A stretch of DNA of 14,223 bases from Bacteroidaceae bacterium (lineage in GTDB: Bacteria; Bacteroidota; Bacteroidia; Bacteroidales; Bacteroidaceae): positions 1 to 14,223 of the forward strand of contig CAAGDO010000054.1 of the NCBI GenBank assembly GCA_900768625.1, written 5' to 3'. The notes under the pieces were generated by a model. It had not been told where the DNA came from. It ran no database searches and saw only the letters and a program-made list of their open reading frames with translations. Of this stretch, positions 6,651 to 14,192 are shown in pieces; position 1 is the first letter of the stretch; the number at the start of each line of letters is the position of its first letter. The position numbers were made by a program, and so were the translations under genes.

Positions 6651-7604
6651 ATGAAGAATATTTTGGTGATCGGTGCTACGGGCCAGATTGGCTCAGAGCT
6701 GACAATGAAGCTTCGTGGCATCTATGGAAACAGCCACGTTGTTTGTGGTTACATTCCCAGTGCAGCACCCAAGGGTGAATTGGCTGAAAGCGGTCCGGCA
6801 GAAATCTGCGACGTGACCAATGGCGAACAGATTGCCGAGGTGGTGCTCAAGCACAAGGTTGATGCCATCTACAATCTTGCCGCACTGCTCAGCGTAGTGG
6901 CTGAAGGCCGTCCGCAGCTCGCATGGAAGATTGGTATCGATGGCCTTTGGAATGTGCTCGAAGTGGCTCGCGAACATGATTGCTCCGTGTTCACTCCCAG
7001 CTCCATCGGTTCCTTCGGTCCCGAAACGCCTGCCGACCACACTCCGCAGGACACCATCCAGCGTCCCCGTACAATCTACGGTGTGTCGAAAGTGACCACA
7101 GAGTTGCTTTCCGATTATTATTTCCGCAAGTATGGAGTTGACACCCGTGCGGTTCGTTTCCCGGGCCTCATCTCTTATGTGACCCCTCCCGGAGGTGGCA
7201 CGACCGACTACGCTTGCGACATCTACTATTCTGCAGTGCGTGGCGAGAAGTTCATTTGCCCCATCGCCAAAGGCACCTTCATGGACATGATGTACATGCC
7301 TGATGCGCTCCGCGCCGCCGTGGAATTGATGGAAGCCGATCCCGCGCGCCTCATCCACCGCAACGCATTCAACATCGCTTCCATGAGCTTCGATCCCGAA
7401 GGCGTGCTGGCTGCTATCCGCAAGTACAAGCCCGAATTCGAGATGGAATATAAGGTGGAGCCCCTCAAGCAGGCCAATGCCGATTCATGGCCCAACAGCC
7501 TCGACGATGTTTGCGCCCGTCAGGAATGGAACTGGGCTCCCGAGTACGACCTTGACCGCATGACGGTGGATATGCTTGATAAGCTCAGCGCCAAGTTGCT
7601 CTGA
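6651..7604 (+). CDS. tdh: L-threonine 3-dehydrogenase, short-chain (SDR) type
   Basis: A 317-residue extended short-chain dehydrogenase. It oxidises L-threonine with NAD+ to 2-amino-3-oxobutyrate, which glycine C-acetyltransferase (Kbl) then cleaves to glycine and acetyl-CoA. The nucleotide-binding motif GATGQIG is at 8-14, NLAALLS at 75-81, the active-site serines are in TPSSIG (115-120), and the catalytic pair is Y143/K147 in IYGVSK. The block PPGGGTTDYA (179-188) and ADSWPNSLDD (277-286) separate this threonine-dehydrogenase branch from GalE-like epimerases. It is cytosolic, has its own consensus promoter and a strong terminator, and so is probably monocistronic. No kbl gene is in the window. 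A plain sugar epimerase is the alternative, but the GGGTTDYA block argues against it. Confidence 0.9.
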   Translation: MKNILVIGATGQIGSELTMKLRGIYGNSHVVCGYIPSAAPKGELAESGPAEICDVTNGEQIAEVVLKHKVDAIYNLAALLSVVAEGRPQLAWKIGIDGLWNVLEVAREHDCSVFTPSSIGSFGPETPADHTPQDTIQRPRTIYGVSKVTTELLSDYYFRKYGVDTRAVRFPGLISYVTPPGGGTTDYACDIYYSAVRGEKFICPIAKGTFMDMMYMPDALRAAVELMEADPARLIHRNAFNIASMSFDPEGVLAAIRKYKPEFEMEYKVEPLKQANADSWPNSLDDVCARQEWNWAPEYDLDRMTVDMLDKLSAKLL

Positions 7605-7644
7605 TCTCTTCTATTGGCGTAGCCGAATTCAAACGACGAAATGA

Positions 7645-7707
7645 AACGGTGATCACCCGTTGGCTTTAAGCTGCTTAAAGCGTAACGTGTGATCACCGTT
7701 CTTTTTT
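7645..7707 (+). terminator. Intrinsic terminator of tdh
   Basis: Outer arms AACGGTGATCAC (7645-7656) and GTGATCACCGTT (7689-7700) pair perfectly over 12 bp. The inner stem GCTTTAAG/CTTAAAGC (7663-7670/7674-7681) closes a CTG loop. Six Ts follow at 7702-7707. It lies 40 nt past the tdh stop. The converging ATPase gene ends at 7726, so the hairpin may also serve it from the other side, though without a good T-run there. Confidence 0.88.
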
Positions 7708-7725
7708 GTACCCGCGCAACAGCGC

Positions 7726-8865
7726 TCAAAGCCCCTCATTCCAAAGCATTTTGAGGAAATCGTGTACATAAACACATTCAATATTTCCCATTCTGCGATG
7801 GATTGGGTCAAGGCTCACAATCATCAATCGGGCTTCAGGGAAATCCTCGCCGAAAGATTTCAGTCCTTTCAAATGGCGCGTCTGAACTTCTTCAACGGAT
7901 TTCATTTCTATGGCCACACGTGCTTCACCTATCACGGCATCGACTTCCAAGCCAGAGTAAGTACGCCAAAAGGATAGTTTCTCTTCGCTTTCGTGATAAG
8001 ACAACCAGGCCCGAATTTCTTGCATAAGAAAATGTTCGAAGGCGTGCCCGTAGGCATCTGTACCACGCACCAGTTCCTTGCGATGCAACAAATGATTGGC
8101 CACACCAACGTCGAAATAATAGAATCGGGGAGACTGCACCATACGACGTTTGAGTGTCTTTGTGTAGGCTGGTACAAAAAAACCGATCAACGTATCTTCC
8201 AATATTTCGAAATAAGACCTTACGGTGTTGGAGCTAACACCGCAATCCTGGGCAATATTGTTGTAGTTCACCATTTCGCCGTCAGTCAGGGCAGCGACTT
8301 CCAAGAAACGCTGAAAAGTGCCCACATTGCGCACAAGCGCCTCTTCCTTGATTTCTTCTTTCAGGTAGACATCAATGTAGGCCATCAGTTTGCGTCGGGG
8401 ATTCTTTGCCAAATAGTGAGGCGGCAACAGGCCATAGGTGAGAGCGTGTTGCAGGTCAAAATCTGGAATTTCAGCACTGACAAATGGATACAGATAAAAA
8501 GGATAGGCGCGCCCGCCCAATGTGTTGTAACCTTTCCGTTTCAACTTCCTTGAGCTCGAACCACAAAGGATGAAAACAAGACTTTTTTCTGACATCAGCC
8601 GATGCACCTCATTGAGCAGTTCGGGCACCTCTGGAATCTCATCGATGATGACCAAAGTGCCTTCCGGCTTGTCGCACAACATCTCGTAAAGCAATGATGG
8701 CTTACGTTTGAATCGGTTCTTCAAGTCCGTGTTGAGCAAATCAATGAAAATATCATCAGGAAACTGCGTACGAAGAAACGTGCTCTTGCCTGTCTGACGC
8801 GCACCAAAGAGGAATATGCTGTCGTCAATCAAGGATGCATCTATCTTGCAAATTCTTTTATACAT
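7726..8865 (-). CDS. AAA ATPase with DUF4143 domain
   Basis: A 379-residue member of the AAA_14/DUF4143 family common in Bacteroidetes, biological role unknown. Walker A is GARQTGKST (21-29), Walker B is LVIIDEIPE (71-79), and a sensor-like CGSSSRKLK follows at 101-109. The segment 198-230 resembles a winged helix. The C-terminal DUF4143 part has a nuclease-like pattern: E277 in FEHFL, D309 in LEVDAVIG, and E320-M-K322 in AIEMKS, reminiscent of PD-(D/E)xK folds. The start at 8865 is fixed by a GGAGGG Shine-Dalgarno 5 nt upstream; the frame is open to 8985 only through the repeat leader. It has a consensus promoter and a leader made of tandem palindromes. It looks AT-richer than the gltX cluster, consistent with acquired DNA (inference). 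Confidence 0.88.
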   Translation of the reverse strand: MYKRICKIDASLIDDSIFLFGARQTGKSTFLRTQFPDDIFIDLLNTDLKNRFKRKPSLLYEMLCDKPEGTLVIIDEIPEVPELLNEVHRLMSEKSLVFILCGSSSRKLKRKGYNTLGGRAYPFYLYPFVSAEIPDFDLQHALTYGLLPPHYLAKNPRRKLMAYIDVYLKEEIKEEALVRNVGTFQRFLEVAALTDGEMVNYNNIAQDCGVSSNTVRSYFEILEDTLIGFFVPAYTKTLKRRMVQSPRFYYFDVGVANHLLHRKELVRGTDAYGHAFEHFLMQEIRAWLSYHESEEKLSFWRTYSGLEVDAVIGEARVAIEMKSVEEVQTRHLKGLKSFGEDFPEARLMIVSLDPIHRRMGNIECVYVHDFLKMLWNEGL

Positions 8866-8870
8866 AACTA

Positions 8871-8876
8871 CCCTCC
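8871..8876 (-). promoter_or_regulatory. Shine-Dalgarno of the ATPase gene
   Basis: GGAGGG on the minus strand, 5 nt before the ATG at 8865. Most genes in this window lack such a site, and it decides the start. Confidence 0.75.
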
Positions 8877-8905
8877 GTATGGTTTTCGTTGTTGTTCGTT
8901 TTTCT

Positions 8906-8982
8906 GTAAAATCTGAAGTGATACTGCGGATTTTCCAGTAAAATCTGAAGTGATACTTCAGATTTTCCAGTAAAATCTGCAG
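8906..8982 (-). repeat. Tandem 32-bp palindromic repeats in the ATPase leader
   Basis: Two full 32-bp units (8906-8937 and 8938-8969; three differences) and a 13-bp partial unit (8970-8982). Unit 2 contains a perfect inverted repeat, AAAATCTGAAG (8940-8950) with CTTCAGATTTT (8956-8966) around TGATA. Unit 1 has the same with two mismatches. The unit junctions form smaller palindromes, GATTTT-CCAGT-AAAATC. The array lies between the promoter and the Shine-Dalgarno, so it would be transcribed as a chain of hairpins in the 5' leader. Confidence 0.85.
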
Positions 8983-9013
8983 CAAAGATAATCATTAGTC
9001 TCTGACTATCAAA
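8983..9013 (-). promoter_or_regulatory. Promoter of the ATPase gene
   Basis: On the minus strand -33 TTTG (9013-9010) and -7 TATCTTTG (8990-8983) are exactly 19 bp apart, a full Bacteroidetes consensus. The predicted leader is about 110 nt. Confidence 0.78.
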
Positions 9014-9263
9014 GAATTAAGCTGAATTTCCATGAAAAGGCAATGAAAATGGTTCGAATCGTAAATGCATAAGCAGAAATTAAAGCGGGCGCAGCCGAAA
9101 TGGCCCGTTATGCTTCATACGTCGGTCGTCAATTCCAATCTAAATGGAATGTGGGGAACATCTGGCATGGCTACGATAGATTCTGATGCATCCAAAAGTT
9201 TTTACCGGACCGTAATAAAGACCGAACAATCCAAGGGAAAAACATGGCTCACGGCCGCGTCTC

Positions 9264-9371
9264 AGTACTTCGGCGAAAGTACTCGAGTACTTTCGGGGCA
9301 GTACTCGAGTACTCTCGGGGCAGTACTCGAGTACTGCCATAGGAGTACTGGAGTATTCCTAGGGGAGTACT
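9264..9371. repeat. 22-bp phased array of AGTACT palindromes
   Basis: AGTACT occurs at 9264, 9278, 9286, 9300, 9308, 9322, 9330, 9344 and 9366, with a variant AGTATT at 9352. The intervals alternate 14 and 8 bp throughout, giving a strict 22-bp period. Three units contain the 14-bp palindrome AGTACTCGAGTACT (9278-9291, 9300-9313, 9322-9335); the first extends to a perfect 22-bp palindrome at 9274-9295. The period is not a multiple of three, so a coding repeat is unlikely. About two helical turns per unit would place all sites on one DNA face, as in multimeric protein-binding sites. Confidence 0.85.
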
Positions 9372-9424
9372 CTGACGACTCCGTTTATTGCTCCCCTATC
9401 GCCCTGTTCCCGCAAAAAAAGATA

Positions 9425-9487
9425 GGGAGTTTTTCGTACAGCAAAGGGAGTTTTTCGAAAAACATCGGGACTTTTTTGATGCTCGTC
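9425..9487. repeat. 21-bp tandem triple repeat
   Basis: Three head-to-tail units start at 9425, 9446 and 9467. The first two share GGGAGTTTTTCG exactly; the third begins GGGACTTTTTTG. In one + frame they read as heptads REFFVQQ, REFFEKH, RDFFDAR; another frame also gives heptads beginning GSFS or GTFL. With no good start codon or conserved product it is recorded as a DNA repeat. Confidence 0.6.
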
Positions 9488-9585
9488 AAACAAAAACAAT
9501 GAACCAAGTTGTTTTTGCCCTTACGTATCCCTCATTTCCCCTTCCAAAAACCTTCCAAGAAAATTGGAACTTTTCTCGGTTTTTT

Positions 9586-9611
9586 CGCGCACGTGCGTGC
9601 GCCCGCACGCG
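9586..9611. repeat. Alternating purine/pyrimidine GC tract
   Basis: 9586-9602 alternates strictly (CGCGCACGTGCGTGCGC), then after a CC step alternation resumes through 9611. Inside, CGTGCG (9596-9601) and CGCACG (9604-9609) form a 6-bp stem. Such tracts can adopt Z-DNA or extrude a hairpin; no role is evident. Confidence 0.45.
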
Positions 9612-9628
9612 TTATCATCATCATCATC

Positions 9629-9651
9629 GAGAAGAGAAATTTTCTCTTCTC
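9629..9651. repeat. Perfect inverted repeat flanked by TCA runs
   Basis: GAGAAGAGAAA (9629-9639) and TTTCTCTTCTC (9641-9651) are perfect 11-bp arms around one base. TCATCA runs lie on both sides (about 9614-9627 and 9671-9678). Confidence 0.55.
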
Positions 9652-9848
9652 CTTTTCTTCTGTTTTATTCATCATCATGCACGCGCGAGAAGAAGGTTCC
9701 TGCTGATGTCCGAAAGAAGGACGGAGCGTGGGAAAATGCCGGCCGGCAAGTCGAAACAAGCCGAAGCAAACTGAATCAGACAGGGAAAGCAGGAAATCGG
9801 TTGAAAAACCCCTATCATCCCCAAGAAAGGCAAAGACTATTGGCGGCG

Positions 9849-9881
9849 TTGGGCGTATTTCATAAAAAAGCAGTACTTTTG
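9849..9881 (+). promoter_or_regulatory. Promoter of the gltX operon
   Basis: The -7 box TACTTTTG (9874-9881) is a perfect TAnnTTTG match, with TTGG (9849-9852) 21 bp upstream as a -33 candidate. The leader to the ATG is about 43 nt. An AGTACT hexamer (9872-9877), the motif of the upstream array, overlaps the -7 box. Confidence 0.65.
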
Positions 9882-9930
9882 TGGTCGAATAGAAAAAAAC
9901 AATCAAAATCAAGCATACATACAAGTGGCT

Positions 9931-11448
9931 ATGACATCCGAAAGAAAAGTTCGCGTGCGCTTTGCGCCGAGCCCTACGGGCCCTCTTCATATCGGTGGTG
10001 TGCGCACCGCCCTCTACAACTATCTCTTTGCCCGCCAGCACGGCGGCGACATGGTGTTCCGCATTGAGGATACCGACTCCAATCGCTTCGTGCCCGGCGC
10101 AGAGGACTATATCATCGAGTCCTTCAAGTGGCTCGGCATTGAATTCGACGAAGGCGTAAGCTTCGGTGGCGACCACGGTCCCTACCGTCAGAGCGAGCGT
10201 CGCGATATCTACAAGAAGTACGTGCGCCAGCTCCTCGATGCCGGTAAGGCCTACATCGCCTTCGACACCCCCGAGGAACTCAACAGCAAGCGTGAAGAAG
10301 TGCAGAACTTCCAGTATGACGCCCACACCCGTCTCTCCATGCGCAACTCCCTCGTGCTCGGCGAGGAAGAAACCCAGCGTCTCATCGAGGCCGGTGAGCA
10401 GTACGTCGTGCGCTTCAAGGTGGAGCCCGGCGAGGAAGTCCACGTCAACGACATCATCCGTGGCGATGTGCGCATCATGAGCGACATCCTCGACGACAAG
10501 GTGCTCTACAAGAGCGCTGACGAACTCCCCACCTACCATCTGGCCAACATCGTCGACGACCATCTGATGGAAATCACCCACGTCATCCGTGGCGAGGAAT
10601 GGCTTCCCTCAGCCCCCCTCCATGTGCTCCTCTATCGTGCCTTCGGATGGGCTGACACCATGCCCCGTTTCGCCCACCTGCCCCTCCTGCTCAAACCCGA
10701 CGGCAAGGGCAAGCTCTCCAAGCGCGACGGTGATCGCCTCGGATTCCCCGTGTTCCCCCTCGAATGGCACGATCCCAAGTCAGGCGACATCAGCTCCGGC
10801 TATCGCGAAAGCGGCTATCTCCCTGAAGCCGTCATCAACTTCCTCGCCCTCCTCGGCTGGAACCCCGGAACCGACCAGGAACTCCTCTCCATGCAGGAAC
10901 TCATCGAGCAGTTCGATCTCTCGAAGTGCTCAAAGAGCGGCGCGAAGTTCGACTATGTCAAAGGCCAGTGGTTCAACCGCGAGTACATCCAGCGTGCAGA
11001 CAATGCCCGCCTTGCCCCCTCGTTTGACAAGATTCTCCGTGAGAACGGCATCGAGGCTCCCATCGAACGCGTGGAAGCCGTTGTGGGCATGATGAAGATG
11101 AAGAAGATCAACTTCATCAAGGAACTCTGGCCCCTCTGCGACTTCTTCTTCATCGCTCCGACCTACACGATGGACGACAAGTTCACCCGCAAGAACTGGA
11201 AGGAAGGCGCTGCCGCAGACATGGAAGAACTCTATGCACTGCTCGAAGGCCTGACCGACTTCAGCATCGAAAGCCAGAAGAGCGTGGTCGACCAGTGGGC
11301 TGCCGAAACCGGCAAGAAGCCCTGGAACCCCTGGCGCGTATGCCTCGTAGGTGCAGGCAAAGGCCCCGACATGTATGAGCTCGCTGCCTTCCTCGGCAAG
11401 GAGGAAACCCTCCGCCGCATGAAGGCCGCCATCGCCGCCCTCGACTGA
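9931..11448 (+). CDS. gltX: Glutamyl-tRNA synthetase
   Basis: A 505-residue class I aminoacyl-tRNA synthetase that charges tRNA-Glu in the cytosol. The HIGH-type signature is [13 protein letters not shown] (11-23), followed by [20 protein letters not shown] is at 44-52 and the KMSKS-type loop KLSKRDG at 261-267. The ATG at 9931 is chosen because it is the ordinary start just before [13 protein letters not shown]; a GTG at 9925 would add only two residues. Length and motifs are those of a complete bacterial GluRS. It is the first gene of a cluster with waaA and a glycosyltransferase on the same strand (48-nt and 17-nt gaps), so cotranscription is likely. S263 in KLSKR corresponds to the serine phosphorylated by E. 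coli HipA. Confidence 0.98.
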   Translation: MTSERKVRVRFAPSPTGPLHIGGVRTALYNYLFARQHGGDMVFRIEDTDSNRFVPGAEDYIIESFKWLGIEFDEGVSFGGDHGPYRQSERRDIYKKYVRQLLDAGKAYIAFDTPEELNSKREEVQNFQYDAHTRLSMRNSLVLGEEETQRLIEAGEQYVVRFKVEPGEEVHVNDIIRGDVRIMSDILDDKVLYKSADELPTYHLANIVDDHLMEITHVIRGEEWLPSAPLHVLLYRAFGWADTMPRFAHLPLLLKPDGKGKLSKRDGDRLGFPVFPLEWHDPKSGDISSGYRESGYLPEAVINFLALLGWNPGTDQELLSMQELIEQFDLSKCSKSGAKFDYVKGQWFNREYIQRADNARLAPSFDKILRENGIEAPIERVEAVVGMMKMKKINFIKELWPLCDFFFIAPTYTMDDKFTRKNWKEGAAADMEELYALLEGLTDFSIESQKSVVDQWAAETGKKPWNPWRVCLVGAGKGPDMYELAAFLGKEETLRRMKAAIAALD

Positions 11449-11496
11449 GTCTTACTCCCCCCATTCCCCACACCCCTTTAACCGACAGAGAGAATC

Positions 11497-12720
11497 GTGT
11501 ATTCCATTGCAATCTATCTGATGATGCTCTTCTGCAACGTGGTGTCCATCTTCAATCGCAAGATACGCACCATGATGCAGGGCCACCGCAACACCTGGCG
11601 CATCCTGCGCCAACACGTGAAGGCGGACGAACGCTACGTGTGGTTCCACGCAGCATCGCTCGGCGAATTCGAACAGGGACGCCCCCTCATGGAGCGTCTG
11701 CGTCGCGAACATCCCGAACGGAAGATACTGCTCACCTTCTTCTCGCCCTCAGGCTACGAGGTGCGCAAGGACTATGCAGGAGCCGACATCGTCTGCTACC
11801 TTCCCTTCGACACGCCCCTCAACGCCCGCAAGTTCGTGCGCATGGCACATCCCGAGGCAGCCTATTTCATCAAGTATGAATTCTGGCGCAACTATATCGA
11901 GGTGCTCCACCACCACGACATCCCGTGCTTCAGCGTTTCGAGCATCTTCCGTCCCGGACAGGTGTTCTTCCGCTGGTATGGCCGCGGCTATGCCCGTGTG
12001 CTCCACCGCATGACCCACCTCTACGTCCAGAACGACGAATCGCGTCGTCTGCTCGAAGGCATCGGCGTGAACCACGTGAGCATCGTGGGCGACACCCGTT
12101 TCGACCGCGTGATCGACATCCGCAAGGCCGCCAAGCCGTTGCCCCTCGTGGAGCGTTTCGCCGGATGCTGGCGCGTGCTCGTGGCCGGAAGCTCCTGGGC
12201 TCCCGACGAGGATGTCATCATCCCCTATTTCAATTCGCACTCCAACCTCAAGCTCGTGCTCGCCCCCCACGTGGTCAGCGAGGACCATCTGCGTCAGATT
12301 GAGCAGAAGCTCAGTCGTCCCTTCGTGCGCTATTCCGCTGCCACGCCCAAGAGTGTGGCTGAGGCCGACTGCCTCATCATCGACTGCTACGGTCTCCTCT
12401 CTAGCATCTATCGCTACGCCACCGTGGCCTATGTGGGCGGTGGATTCGGCGTAGGCATCCACAATGTGCCTGAGGCCGCCGTCTACGGTGTACCCGTCGT
12501 CATCGGTCCCAACAATGAGAAATTCCGTGAGGCCCAGGCCCTGCTCCGTCTCGGCGGATGCTGCGAGATCCATTCGGCTGACGACTTTGCCGCACTCATG
12601 GACCGCTTCCTTTCCGACAAGGAATTCCTCCGTAAGGCTGGCGAAGCCTCCAGCAGCTACATCTGCGAAAACGCCGGTGCCACGAATCTCATCATGCAGG
12701 GCTTTCAGACGGCCCCTTAA
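11497..12720 (+). CDS. waaA: 3-deoxy-D-manno-octulosonic acid (Kdo) transferase
   Basis: A 407-residue GT30-family enzyme that adds Kdo from CMP-Kdo to lipid A precursor on the cytoplasmic face of the inner membrane, starting the LPS inner core. A hydrophobic N-terminal segment (about 3-18) would anchor it. The catalytic glutamate lies in SLGEFEQGRP (54-63, E57), TFFSPSG is at 80-86, and IKYEFW (125-130) carries the second conserved glutamate. The C-terminal half has GDTRFDRV and the nucleotide-sugar block GGGFGVGIHNVPEAAVYGVPV. The start is GTG at 11497, giving the membrane segment its full length; an in-frame ATG at 11521 would shorten it. It is 48 nt after gltX and 17 nt before a GT4 glycosyltransferase, fitting a shared surface-glycan operon. 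Confidence 0.95.
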   Translation: MYSIAIYLMMLFCNVVSIFNRKIRTMMQGHRNTWRILRQHVKADERYVWFHAASLGEFEQGRPLMERLRREHPERKILLTFFSPSGYEVRKDYAGADIVCYLPFDTPLNARKFVRMAHPEAAYFIKYEFWRNYIEVLHHHDIPCFSVSSIFRPGQVFFRWYGRGYARVLHRMTHLYVQNDESRRLLEGIGVNHVSIVGDTRFDRVIDIRKAAKPLPLVERFAGCWRVLVAGSSWAPDEDVIIPYFNSHSNLKLVLAPHVVSEDHLRQIEQKLSRPFVRYSAATPKSVAEADCLIIDCYGLLSSIYRYATVAYVGGGFGVGIHNVPEAAVYGVPVVIGPNNEKFREAQALLRLGGCCEIHSADDFAALMDRFLSDKEFLRKAGEASSSYICENAGATNLIMQGFQTAP

Positions 12721-12737
12721 TCTCCCCCTCCATCCGC

Positions 12738-13997
12738 ATGAAAGTACTGCTTGTCAACACTTCCGACCATGCCGGTGGCGCCGCCATAGCCGCCCTTCGG
12801 TTGCTCAAGGCGCTGCGCCAGAGCGGGGTGGATGCCACGTTGCTCTGCCGCGACCGCTCGTTGCCCGCTGACCGCACCGACGTGGTCAGCCTCCGGCCGA
12901 CGGTGTGGCTGAAACTCAAGTTCGTGGCCGAACGGGCTGAAATCTTTGCCGCCAACGGTTTCTCGCGCAAAGGCCTCTTTGCCGTCGACACCGCCCGCTA
13001 CGGCACTGACATCACCCGCCTGCCCGAGTTCCTTGAAGCCGACGTTGTCCATCTCCATTGGACCAATCAGGCCATGCTCTCGCTCCCCCAGATCGGACGC
13101 ATCCTGCGAAGCGGCAAGCGGGTCGTATGGACCATGCACGACATGTGGCCCTTCACCGGCGTCTGCCATCATGCCGCCGACTGCCGTCGTTGGCTTGACG
13201 CCTGCTCCTGCTGTCCGCAGTTGCAGCGTCCGGGCAAGAAGGACATGGCCTGGCGCACCTTCCGCCGCAAGCAGGAGACCTATGCCCAAGGCCATTTCGC
13301 CGCTGTGGGCTGCAGCCAATGGCTTGCCGGACTGGCCGCACAGTCGCCCCTGCTGAGGGGGCAGGAGGTGACAAGCATCCCCAACCCCATCGACACCACC
13401 TTCTTCCGTCCCGCCGACAGCCGCGAAGAAGTGCGTCGCAAGCTGGGACTTCCCACGGACAAACACCTCCTTCTCTTCACCGCATTCAAGGTGACGGAAC
13501 CCAAGAAGGGCATTGACTATCTCATCGAGAGCATCACGCTCCTCTGCGAGGAACATCCCGAACTGCGCGAGCGGCTCGGAATGGTCATCGCCGGACGCGA
13601 ATCCGAAGCTTTGGCCGACGCCTTCTGCGTGCCGGCCTATGTCTTCCCCTACAGCACCTCCGAGGAGCGCCAGCGCAGTCTCTATCAGGCCGCCGATCTT
13701 CTCGTCATGCCCACGCTCATGGACAACCTCCCCAACACCATCGTCGAGGCGATGGCCTGCGGTGTGCCCTGCGTAGGCTTCAATGTCGGCGGACTGCCGC
13801 AGATGATCGAGACGGGAGTCAACGGCTATCTGGCCGCCTATTGCAACAGTCTCGACTTCGCCCATGGCATCGAGCGCACGCTCTCCTCTGCGAGCTATGC
13901 GTCCCTTTCGCGCAATGCCAAGGCCAAGGCTGTGCAGGCCTATTCCGAAAAGGCCGTGGCCGAACGCTTCATCCGACTCTATCAGGGCGGGAAATAA
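12738..13997 (+). CDS. GT4-family glycosyltransferase
   Basis: A 419-residue GT-B fold retaining glycosyltransferase of family 4; donor and acceptor sugars cannot be told from sequence. The N-terminal acceptor half starts MKVLLVNTSDHAGGAAIAA and contains VVHLHWTN (103-110). HDMWPFTGVCHH (134-145) leads into a cysteine-rich stretch (C143, C149, C156, C158, C159) of a type seen in capsule or colanic-acid glycosyltransferases. The C-terminal donor half has FTAFKVTEPKKGIDYLI (247-263) and MPTLMDNLPNTIVEAMACG (324-342), where D329 and E337 occupy the usual E-x7-E positions. It follows waaA by 17 nt, so a role in LPS core or surface polysaccharide is likely (inference). The second 194-bp element begins one base after its TAA stop. 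Confidence 0.9.
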   Translation: MKVLLVNTSDHAGGAAIAALRLLKALRQSGVDATLLCRDRSLPADRTDVVSLRPTVWLKLKFVAERAEIFAANGFSRKGLFAVDTARYGTDITRLPEFLEADVVHLHWTNQAMLSLPQIGRILRSGKRVVWTMHDMWPFTGVCHHAADCRRWLDACSCCPQLQRPGKKDMAWRTFRRKQETYAQGHFAAVGCSQWLAGLAAQSPLLRGQEVTSIPNPIDTTFFRPADSREEVRRKLGLPTDKHLLLFTAFKVTEPKKGIDYLIESITLLCEEHPELRERLGMVIAGRESEALADAFCVPAYVFPYSTSEERQRSLYQAADLLVMPTLMDNLPNTIVEAMACGVPCVGFNVGGLPQMIETGVNGYLAAYCNSLDFAHGIERTLSSASYASLSRNAKAKAVQAYSEKAVAERFIRLYQGGK

Positions 13998-13998
13998 A

Positions 13999-14192
13999 TG
14001 AAGTCGTCTGAACTTTTCTGACGAAGATTTGATTGAGAGTTTGAGCTCTTCTACATTCAATCTTCCCCTTTCTTTTTGGCCGTTTTTTGACCTTTCATCG
14101 GTCGTGTAGCTCGCTACACTCCCTCTTCAAGGCCCAAAAACTCTTCAAAAATAAAGGCAAATCTTGAATCTCATAAAAGTTCAGACGACTTC
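13999..14192 (+). mobile_element. 194-bp MITE-like element, copy 2
   Basis: Same length and orientation as 6276-6469, with 12 substitutions and no gaps. The inverted repeats 14000-14017 and 14175-14192 match perfectly over 18 bp. The internal stem-loop is 14023-14065, followed by TTTCTTTTT (14069-14077), and a perfect 6-bp hairpin GTGTAG-CTCG-CTACAC lies in the right half; in copy 1 the latter is degraded. It begins one base after the glycosyltransferase stop (13995-13997). Unlike copy 1, no direct duplication is seen at its edges. It probably serves as the terminator of the gltX operon (inference). Confidence 0.75.

Larger units (their letters stand above)
9014..9930. other. Repeat-rich intergenic region between ATPase and gltX
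   Basis: About 0.9 kb with no convincing gene. Open frames exist (for example 9065-9502 +), but they run through non-coding-type repeats. In order it holds an imperfect hairpin (9071-9075/9111-9115 plus 9086-9090/9103-9107), a small stem 9132-9137/9145-9150, the AGTACT array (9264-9371), a 21-bp triple repeat (9425-9487), a GC-rich alternating tract (9586-9611), TCA runs flanking an inverted repeat (9629-9651), and the gltX promoter. Confidence 0.6.

Noticed and set aside
9264..9371. CRISPR array
   Set aside because: The 22-bp units are contiguous and palindromic with no unique spacers, and no cas gene is nearby.
9065..9502. Open + frame of 145 codons through the AGTACT array
   Set aside because: The 22-bp repeat period shifts the frame at every unit, so the repetition is at DNA level; no ribosome site or known domain.
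9532..10581. Minus-strand frame of 349 codons
   Set aside because: It is mostly antisense to the gltX 5' half and continues into repetitive non-coding DNA.
12717..14060. Minus-strand frame of 447 codons opposite the glycosyltransferase
   Set aside because: Antisense shadow of an intact GT4 gene in GC-rich sequence; it also runs into the 194-bp element.
6276..14192. Composite transposon bounded by the two 194-bp elements
   Set aside because: The intervening genes are mostly housekeeping (tdh, gltX, waaA), no transposase is present, and copy 1 has its own flanking duplication, so independent insertion is more likely.
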